From positions 1-12,195 of the forward strand of contig DAINCF010000195.1 in the NCBI GenBank assembly GCA_036732565.1: 12,195 nucleotides of DNA. Reading direction: 5' to 3'. The stretch's first letter is position 1. Each line of letters opens with the position of its first letter. The translations under genes and the position numbers were made by a program. The stretch is from JAIVJN01 sp036732565 (GTDB lineage: Bacteria > Acidobacteriota > Vicinamibacteria > Vicinamibacterales > UBA2999). The notes under the pieces are model-generated. The model did not search any database. It was not told the origin of the DNA and saw only the letters and a program-made list of their open reading frames with translations. Positions 7,353-12,195 of this stretch are shown here, piece after piece.

Positions 7353-7570
7353 GCGTCTTCTTTCCAGCCGTCGGCGAGGAGCGTGCGCTTGACGTCCTCC
7401 GCGCGGAACAAGGCCACGTCCTCGGTGTCGTAGTTCTCCGCTCGATCGAGCACATCGTCGACGAAGAAGGTCACGGTCGGGCGTGTGCCCGGCAGCAGCA
7501 CCGCCCGCGCGCGGCCGCCGCCACCCGGGCGAAAGAGCCGCCACAAGACCGTCGGATCCGTGGATTCCAC
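7349..7570 (-). CDS. Small acidic hypothetical protein coupled to ispG
   Basis: The 73-residue protein starts at GTG 7570 (VESTDPTVLWRLFRP). I do not recognise it. The first third is basic and glycine-rich, with a short strand-like stretch (ARAVLLPG, PTVTFFVDDVL). The second half is acidic and probably helical (RAENYDTEDVALFRAEDVKRTLLADGW). There is no signal peptide. The start is preferred because TATGAT lies exactly six bases before the GTG and no RBS is present. The longer frame up to 8122 runs through the palindromic repeats and antisense to the oxidoreductase and should be ignored. Its stop overlaps the ispG start as ATGA, so it is very likely co-translated with ispG and could affect expression or assembly of that iron-sulfur enzyme; that role is inference. 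Confidence 0.6.
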   Translation of the reverse strand: MESTDPTVLWRLFRPGGGGRARAVLLPGTRPTVTFFVDDVLDRAENYDTEDVALFRAEDVKRTLLADGWKEDA

Positions 7571-7576
7571 CTGACG

Positions 7577-7582
7577 ATCATA
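7577..7582 (-). promoter_or_regulatory. Candidate -10 box (TATGAT) for a leaderless transcript of the ispG unit
   Basis: On the minus strand TATGAT is followed by six bases (CGTCAG) and the GTG at 7570, which would place transcription initiation on the start codon. The spacing is identical to that before the esterase gene. No convincing -35 is visible; the region at the usual distance is formed by the edge of the palindromic repeat. Confidence 0.5.
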
Positions 7583-7595
7583 ACGCGCTCGTGAC

Positions 7596-7669
7596 GGTCC
7601 GCCTAAAGGCGGACCCCACGGACGAAAAGGTCCTGCCACGCGTACGTGGGGTCCGGCTTCAGCCGGACC
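7596..7669. repeat. Inverted pair of palindromic repeats (REPIN-like) between the ispG unit and the oxidoreductase
   Basis: Arm 1 (7596-7615) is GGTCCGCC-TAAA-GGCGGACC. Arm 2 (7650-7669) is GGTCCGGC-TTCA-GCCGGACC. Each forms an 8-bp stem with a 4-base loop. Including the flank CCACG, the 25-base units 7596-7620 and 7645-7669 are near-perfect inverted copies. They differ by a paired stem change (C-G against G-C) that keeps the hairpin, and by one loop base. The whole is 74 bp with a 24-bp core, typical of REP doublets. Arm 2 covers the last codons of the oxidoreductase gene. Its loop, read on the minus strand, contains the TGA stop (7661-7659). The hairpins may also protect or end the oxidoreductase mRNA. 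Confidence 0.85.
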
Positions 7670-8651
7670 TGAGAGATACGGCGCGTCCGTTCCGCGCGGA
7701 TTCATACAACGCGGCGAGCGTGGCCGCGTTGCCTCGACTGTCTTCGAGCGAAATGCATGGAGACTGATCGTCGAGGATCGCGCCGACGATGTCCTCGATC
7801 TCGCGGACGAAGAGCTCGGGTGAGCCGTCGACAGGGATCGATTGCACGAGATCGCCGCGGCGAAGCTCGATCGTCTCCTGCGGCGACGGCTTGAACGGCG
7901 CCGTGACGCGCATCGCGGCATCGGCGCCGACGATGTCCACCCAGGTCCGATACTCGGCGCGAAAGCTGGCGTACACCGTGACGACGAGATCGGTGGAGAA
8001 CCGCAGCATGCCGGCGAACGTTTCGTCGACGCCGGAATCCCCCCATGTGGCCCAGCCGAAGACCTCGACGGGGTCGCCTCCGGCGATGAGACGCGCGTAG
8101 CTGACGGCGTAGCACCCGACATCCCACAGGCATCCGCCGCCGAGCTCCGCTGACAGACGAACGTCTGCCTGACGCGATCGTTGGTAGGTGAAGCCGACGT
8201 GCATCGAGCGGAGCGGGCCGATCGCGCCTCGCCCTACGAGTTCGACCACGCGCGCGGTCAACGGTTCATGCCGGTACATGAACGCTTCCGTGACGCGCAC
8301 GTTGTGCCGCCCGGCGGCTTCGGTGATGCGATCGACGTCCTCGGCGACGAGCGCCATCGGCTTCTCGCAGAGGACGTGCTTGCCCGCGGCGATGGCGCGC
8401 AGCGTCCACTCCACGTGCAGCCCATTCGGCAACGCGATGTAGACGACGTCCACCTCGGGGTCGGCGAGCAGCGCCTCGTAGCTGCCATGCGCGCGAGGGA
8501 TGTCCCAGGTGCGCGCGTAGGCACGCGCGCGGGCGAGGTCGCGGCTCGCGACGGCGCCCAGCACCGCTCGTGGGTTGGCACGAATCGCCGGGATCACCCG
8601 TCGGTTGATGTGCGCGGTACTCAGTAGTCCGACCTGGACGTGGGACTTCAC
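7659..8651 (-). CDS. Gfo/Idh/MocA family NAD(P)-dependent oxidoreductase
   Basis: This 330-residue protein is a member of the Gfo/Idh/MocA family, NAD(P)-dependent dehydrogenases acting mostly on sugars and sugar derivatives in the cytoplasm. It shows the N-terminal Rossmann strand (VQVGLLSTAHINRRVIPAI), the CEKPMA motif with the conserved E96-K97-P98, EAFMYRHEP (122-130) and GGGCLWDVGCYAVSYARLI (171-189), which includes the DxGxY stretch. The last motifs are closest to the xylose dehydrogenase and dihydrodiol dehydrogenase-like branch; the substrate is unknown. GTG 8651 is chosen because it begins the Rossmann fold and overlaps the permease stop as GTGA. The final residues RSG and the stop come from a palindromic repeat. 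The same frame continues upstream to 9770 as an arginine-rich shadow of the permease gene. Confidence 0.92.
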   Translation of the reverse strand: MKSHVQVGLLSTAHINRRVIPAIRANPRAVLGAVASRDLARARAYARTWDIPRAHGSYEALLADPEVDVVYIALPNGLHVEWTLRAIAAGKHVLCEKPMALVAEDVDRITEAAGRHNVRVTEAFMYRHEPLTARVVELVGRGAIGPLRSMHVGFTYQRSRQADVRLSAELGGGCLWDVGCYAVSYARLIAGGDPVEVFGWATWGDSGVDETFAGMLRFSTDLVVTVYASFRAEYRTWVDIVGADAAMRVTAPFKPSPQETIELRRGDLVQSIPVDGSPELFVREIEDIVGAILDDQSPCISLEDSRGNAATLAALYESARNGRAVSLRSG

Positions 8652-9952
8652 GCGTGCTCCAGGACCAGCAGACCGAGCGAGACGAGCGACAGTCCCCACA
8701 TCGCGATACCGACCTCCCGGGCACGGCCGACCAGCGCATGCAACGCCGTATGAAGGACGAACCCCCAGAGGATGCCCTGAGTGATCGAGAACGTCAGCGG
8801 AATCAAAACGAGCGTCGCGAACGCCGGCAGGGCGATTTCGACGCGCTCGAACGGCACGTGCACGACCGCCTGGAACATCGAGACACCGACGACTATCAGC
8901 ACGGCAGACGTCGCGTAGTTGGGCACGGCGGCGGCGAGCGGTGCGATGAATAGACACGGCAGAAAGCAGAATGCCGTGACCACCGCGGCGAGGCCGGTTC
9001 GTGCGCCCATTCGAACACCCGCGATGCTCTCGACGTACGCGGTGCCCGAAGAGCTCCCGAAGAGCCCCGCGCCCAGTGTCGCGAGCGCATCGACCAGCAA
9101 CCCCTGGCGCAGATTGCGCGGCCGGCCCTCGGCATCCAGCATGTTCGTCGCCTGCGCCACGCCGATGAACGTCGACAGCGAATCGAACAGATCGGTCATC
9201 AGCACGGTGACGATCGCCGGCGCCAACGACCACCGCAAGGCGCCGACGATGTCGAGCTCGAAGAACACTGACGAGAAATCCGGTGGGCTGAACCACTGCG
9301 GCGGCAGCGTGCTCCACCCCATCGACCACGCGGCGGCACTGACGACCGCGATGCTCGCCAGATACGCCAGCGGGTGGTTCCGTCGTCCCAGGATGACGAT
9401 CACAAAGAGTGCCACGATGGTGAGCACGGATCGATGGTCGAGCGAGCCTGAGCCGACGAGCGTGGCGGGGTTTGCCACGACGAAGCCCGCGTTCTGCAGA
9501 CCGATGAACGTCAATAGCAGTCCGATCCCGACAGCCGTCGCGGCTCGCAGCGACGGTGGAATGGCCATCGCCGTCTGTTCGCGCAGCGGCGTGACTGACA
9601 CGACGAGAAACAGCACGCCGGCCCAGAACACGATGCCGAGCGCCACCGGCCACGGCACGCCCCCCTGCAACACGATGGTGTAGGCGAAGAACGCGTTGAG
9701 TCCCATGCCGGGCGCCACGCCGAACGGGAGCTTCGCGTAGAGCCCCATCAGCAGCGTCATCGTGAAGCACACGAGCACGGTCGCGGTGAGCACGCCGCTG
9801 AATGGCATGCCCGTCCCTGGCGCCGAGAGGATCGTTGGATTCACGACGACGATGTAGGCCATCGTGAAGAACGTCGTGATGCCACCGATGATCTCGCGCG
9901 GGACGGAGGCCGGAGCCGACGCGGCGTCGGAAATCGAAGCGGGAGTGGTCAA
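8648..9952 (-). CDS. AzgA-type hypoxanthine/guanine/adenine permease (NCS2-related)
   Basis: The 434-residue membrane protein matches the AzgA/PbuG/PbuO purine permease family, proton symporters importing purine bases. Signatures are PREIIGGITTFFTMAYIVVVNP (18-39), the substrate-site stretch GVAPGMGLNAFFAYT (78-92), TDLFDSLSTFIGVAQ (253-267) and SSSGTAYVESIAGVRMGARTG (300-320). At least ten hydrophobic segments are evident. The start is TTG 9952: no ATG or GTG lies between the upstream stops and the family N-terminus, and the first in-frame ATG (residue 31) would remove the first membrane segment. No RBS is seen; TATGAT lies nine bases upstream. It follows the glycosyltransferase stop by ten bases and its stop overlaps the oxidoreductase GTG. 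Function in purine uptake is well supported by family; a link to its neighbours is not. Confidence 0.92.
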   Translation of the reverse strand: MTTPASISDAASAPASVPREIIGGITTFFTMAYIVVVNPTILSAPGTGMPFSGVLTATVLVCFTMTLLMGLYAKLPFGVAPGMGLNAFFAYTIVLQGGVPWPVALGIVFWAGVLFLVVSVTPLREQTAMAIPPSLRAATAVGIGLLLTFIGLQNAGFVVANPATLVGSGSLDHRSVLTIVALFVIVILGRRNHPLAYLASIAVVSAAAWSMGWSTLPPQWFSPPDFSSVFFELDIVGALRWSLAPAIVTVLMTDLFDSLSTFIGVAQATNMLDAEGRPRNLRQGLLVDALATLGAGLFGSSSGTAYVESIAGVRMGARTGLAAVVTAFCFLPCLFIAPLAAAVPNYATSAVLIVVGVSMFQAVVHVPFERVEIALPAFATLVLIPLTFSITQGILWGFVLHTALHALVGRAREVGIAMWGLSLVSLGLLVLEHA

Positions 9953-9961
9953 CGCGACGTC

Positions 9962-9967
9962 ATCATA
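9962..9967 (-). promoter_or_regulatory. Possible -10 box (TATGAT) before the permease
   Basis: On the minus strand TATGAT overlaps the glycosyltransferase stop and is followed by GACGTCGCG and the TTG start. The nine-base gap allows a leaderless or near-leaderless transcript, giving the permease and oxidoreductase their own promoter within the cluster. The -35 region is weak, so this remains a suggestion. Confidence 0.3.
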
Positions 9968-10937
9968 CTGGGGCGAAGCCGAACACGTCGCGCGTGAGCG
10001 CGCGCACGTCGGACCACGGCCGGTCGAAGCAGATAGTCGCGTCGAGTATGCCGGCCGCCTCGACCGCGGTGATGAAGCGATCGAGGATCGCCTCCTGGGC
10101 GTCGCGTGGCAGCGACGCGATCGGGGAGAACACGAGAGGGAAGCGGTTGGGTGCGAGCAGCCGGCCGACCCCGGACAGCCAGAGCTGGCGCCGCTGGTCG
10201 GCGTCGGCGTCCACCCGCCACGCTTCCTCCAGCAGCTGCTGGCAATGGACCGTCCAGGCCTCGGCTTTCGTGGCCGTGTCCCATCGCCACCATTCGGCGT
10301 GGGCGCTGCCAGGACGGTAACGCGCGCGATACAGCTCGCGCGGGATGCGATGCAGCTCGCCCGCGCGCGCAGCGGCCGCCATCCAGACGATGTCGACGCT
10401 GAAGTTCTTGCAGCGGTTCTGCGACAGCGGGCGTGCCTGTTCGAGCGCCGCCGCCCGGGTCACGCCGCGAAAGGCGCCGCCGACGTAGTGTTCGCGGACG
10501 AGGTCGAGCTGGCGTGCGAAGGGGCTGCCGGTCACCGACGGCTGGATCAGGCGGTAGTCGCCCGTGCCGAACGCGCGCACGTCACCATAGGCCACGACCG
10601 CCTCCTCGTGCCGGCGCAAGTGATCGAGCAGGACCTCCAGATAGTCCGGCACGATCAGGTCGTCATGCGCTTGATAGCACCAGAAGCCCTCGGTGACCTG
10701 GTCCATCAGCCAACTGATGTTGCCCGCCCACCCGAGGCGCTCCGGCCGGACCGTCATGGTAAACCGCGAATCGGAAAGGAACGGACGGCAGGCGTCCGCC
10801 GAGCGCTCATCGGCTCCGTCGACCGAAAGCAGCGCGGTGAAGTCGCCGTGGGTCTGCGACGCGATACTCGTGAGCGTCTCGGCGACGAAGTCCCAGCCCT
10901 GGTAGATCGGCACGCCGATCGTCACGTGGTCGGCCAT
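9963..10937 (-). CDS. Family 2 glycosyltransferase
   Basis: The 324-residue protein has the GT-A fold pattern of family 2 glycosyltransferases, which transfer sugars from nucleotide donors. It shows VTIGVPIYQGWDFVAETLTSIASQT (5-29), LLSVDGADERSAD (37-48) as the nucleotide-binding acidic loop, LGWAGNISWLMDQ (68-80), and QAHDDLIVPDYLE (89-101), where HDD is the likely DxD-type metal site. The C-terminal part (LYRARYRPGSAHAEWWRW) probably helps bind the acceptor. No membrane segment is present. ATG 10937 is chosen from the family N-terminus and an AGGAG 11 bases upstream (10953-10949); the in-frame TTG at 10994 lies inside the previous gene. It begins 19 bases after the FAD oxidoreductase stop, suggesting an operon for glycan or glycolipid synthesis. 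Donor and acceptor are unknown. Confidence 0.88.
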   Translation of the reverse strand: MADHVTIGVPIYQGWDFVAETLTSIASQTHGDFTALLSVDGADERSADACRPFLSDSRFTMTVRPERLGWAGNISWLMDQVTEGFWCYQAHDDLIVPDYLEVLLDHLRRHEEAVVAYGDVRAFGTGDYRLIQPSVTGSPFARQLDLVREHYVGGAFRGVTRAAALEQARPLSQNRCKNFSVDIVWMAAAARAGELHRIPRELYRARYRPGSAHAEWWRWDTATKAEAWTVHCQQLLEEAWRVDADADQRRQLWLSGVGRLLAPNRFPLVFSPIASLPRDAQEAILDRFITAVEAAGILDATICFDRPWSDVRALTRDVFGFAPV

Positions 10938-10956
10938 GGCCGATGCTGCTCCTAGG

Positions 10957-12171
10957 TCAGCCGCCGCCGATGCGCTCGACGAGTTGCCGGGCAAACAGCG
11001 GGGCGGTCGTCAGCTTGCCCGTGTTGATCGAATGATAGCGGCCGTAGGACGCGATGCCGGCATCGTCGCGCGCATGCAGCTCGCTCCGAGGGTCGTCGAT
11101 GTCGCTGCCGCTGTGTCCCCAGGCGAAGACGTAGCCGCCGCGGACGTCGGCCGTCGCGACGATGGCGGCTTGCGCATCCGCGACCGCTGGAACGATCGCG
11201 CCGAGCGCGGCAACGACTCCGATCCGGATGGCCGCTGCCTCCGGGACGATCTCCGGCCAGGCGGGCGGCAAGAGCGCATCGGACTTCTCGACCATTCCGA
11301 TCGGGTACCACGATAGCCACCCGGCACTGTTGCCGTAGCCGACGACGTCGCCGAACGGTCCCAGCACGATCGTGACGGCAGGCAATGGCGCCGCGAGCGC
11401 GCCCTCGCCGACGCGGACGCCGTACCGCAGCCGATGGAGCCAGCCGCGCCGCGGAACGATGCCCAGGGTCGCGTCCACGGCGAGCCGGCCATCCCACAGC
11501 GCGTTGACCACGTGATCGTACGAACGACGGTGCGGGGCACCGACATGGGTGAACAGGACCTCGATGCGCGGCTCGCGGCGCGCGACGGCGTCCACGACCG
11601 CGCCGAAGATCAGTCGGATCCGCGGCTCCGCCGCGAGGCGCGCGCGGACCAGGGCCGCCAGGGCCGCGGGATCGATCCCGATTTCCGGTGTCAGGAACGC
11701 GGCCGCGATCTCGTCGGGATTGAACTGCCGCGCGAGCTCACGCGGGTCGAGCCGCTGTGACGGCGTCAGGTAGTCGACGCTCAAATAGTCACACTTGCCC
11801 GCGCCGTGAGCGGCCGCCAACGCCCGGCACGCGTCCAGATGAGCGGCGACCGCGTCAATGGTGACCAGGCTGCGGCGGTGAACGAGGTAGGTGAACGGCG
11901 AAGAGCGCGGCAGCGCGGCCAGCTCGGGTCCGATCCAGCGGTGCAGCAACGGCCCGAACGACAGCGCTCCCGCGACCATCAGCCGCGCGGTACGAAGCGT
12001 GGGATCGCCGGCATAGACGTAGCCGAGGTGAAGCTTGCCCTCATTGTGGAGCGAAGCGCGCGACAACGCACTCAGGTCGCGCTCGTAGAGGTCGATGCGG
12101 TGCCCGGCGGCCGCGAGCGCAAGCGCCGCGCAGGCCCCCTGCAGGCCGGCGCCCAAGACAGCGATGTGCAT
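10957..12171 (-). CDS. FAD-dependent oxidoreductase (DAO-like), possibly of a glycan cluster
   Basis: The 404-residue protein begins with a dinucleotide-binding fold: MHIAVLGAGLQGACAALALA has GxGxxG at G7, G9 and G12, and DLYERD (28-33) holds the acidic residue that contacts the adenosine ribose. LHNEGKLHLGYVYAGD (41-56) is a distinctive motif I associate with FAD oxidoreductases in polysaccharide loci; that association is from memory. A second conserved region near the end, YHSINTGKLTTAPLFARQL (379-397), fits the flavin-contacting part of the DAO fold. Reaction and substrate are unknown. ATG 12171 starts exactly at the Rossmann strand, though no Shine-Dalgarno sequence is seen. It is followed by the glycosyltransferase at 19 bases, so both probably modify or build the same glycan. 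The operon likely extends beyond the right edge. Confidence 0.82.
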   Translation of the reverse strand: MHIAVLGAGLQGACAALALAAAGHRIDLYERDLSALSRASLHNEGKLHLGYVYAGDPTLRTARLMVAGALSFGPLLHRWIGPELAALPRSSPFTYLVHRRSLVTIDAVAAHLDACRALAAAHGAGKCDYLSVDYLTPSQRLDPRELARQFNPDEIAAAFLTPEIGIDPAALAALVRARLAAEPRIRLIFGAVVDAVARREPRIEVLFTHVGAPHRRSYDHVVNALWDGRLAVDATLGIVPRRGWLHRLRYGVRVGEGALAAPLPAVTIVLGPFGDVVGYGNSAGWLSWYPIGMVEKSDALLPPAWPEIVPEAAAIRIGVVAALGAIVPAVADAQAAIVATADVRGGYVFAWGHSGSDIDDPRSELHARDDAGIASYGRYHSINTGKLTTAPLFARQLVERIGGG

Positions 12172-12195
12172 AGGGGGACGTGCGCGGCGAGCTCT

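Noticed and set aside
6216..7433. 405-residue plus-strand frame opposite ispG
   Set aside because: Histidine- and arginine-rich composition typical of the antisense of a GC-rich gene; no RBS or domain, and ispG is certain on the other strand.
7571..8122. Extension of the 73-residue gene to 257 residues
   Set aside because: The added part is same-strand shadow of the oxidoreductase gene plus translated palindromic repeats (GPAEAGPHVRV type), which appear by chance wherever this repeat is read through.
8652..9770. In-frame extension of the oxidoreductase to a 703-residue protein
   Set aside because: The extra 373 residues are arginine-, alanine- and glycine-rich, overlap the permease in another frame, and lack any domain; the GTG at 8651 begins exactly at the Rossmann fold.
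1..12195. New defence, CRISPR or mobile system
   Set aside because: No direct-repeat spacer array, transposase, integrase, nuclease or toxin-antitoxin signature was found; the repeats are palindromic doublets without a transposase in view.

Overview
The window is GC-rich, compact bacterial chromosome. The gene mix points to a soil-type Acidobacteriota, perhaps Vicinamibacteria: a kinase-style TPR protein, secreted amidohydrolase and esterase enzymes, the non-mevalonate isoprenoid enzyme IspG, and palindromic repeats of the GGTCCGGC-loop-GCCGGACC type. That assignment is inferred from general resemblance; no rRNA or marker gene proves it.

Layout. Positions 2-2175 (+) hold the 3' part of a membrane-anchored TPR protein, truncated by the window edge, and a translationally coupled 160-residue anchored protein. 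Positions 2180-5480 hold a divergent pair: a secreted D-aminoacylase-like amidohydrolase (-) and a secreted alpha/beta-hydrolase esterase (+). Between and inside them lies an inverted pair of palindromic repeats, one arm of which is translated as part of the amidohydrolase signal peptide region. Positions 5522-5989 (-) encode an exported 155-residue orphan with its own promoter. Positions 6123-7570 (-) are a two-gene unit, a 73-residue unknown protein coupled to ispG. Positions 7596-7669 hold a second inverted repeat pair that supplies the stop codon of the next gene. Positions 7659-12171 (-) are four tightly packed genes: FAD-dependent oxidoreductase, family 2 glycosyltransferase, AzgA-type purine permease and Gfo/Idh/MocA oxidoreductase.

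The FAD enzyme and glycosyltransferase look like the end of a glycan or glycoconjugate cluster continuing beyond the right edge. The permease and the NAD(P)-dependent oxidoreductase are co-translated through a GTGA overlap, but their joint purpose is unclear.

The most notable signals are structural. Two REPIN-like inverted repeat pairs have compensatory stem changes and are embedded in gene ends. At least two genes have a -10 hexamer exactly six bases before the start codon, the arrangement expected of leaderless transcripts. I saw no tRNA, rRNA, CRISPR array, insertion sequence or phage gene, and no clear new defence or mobile system.
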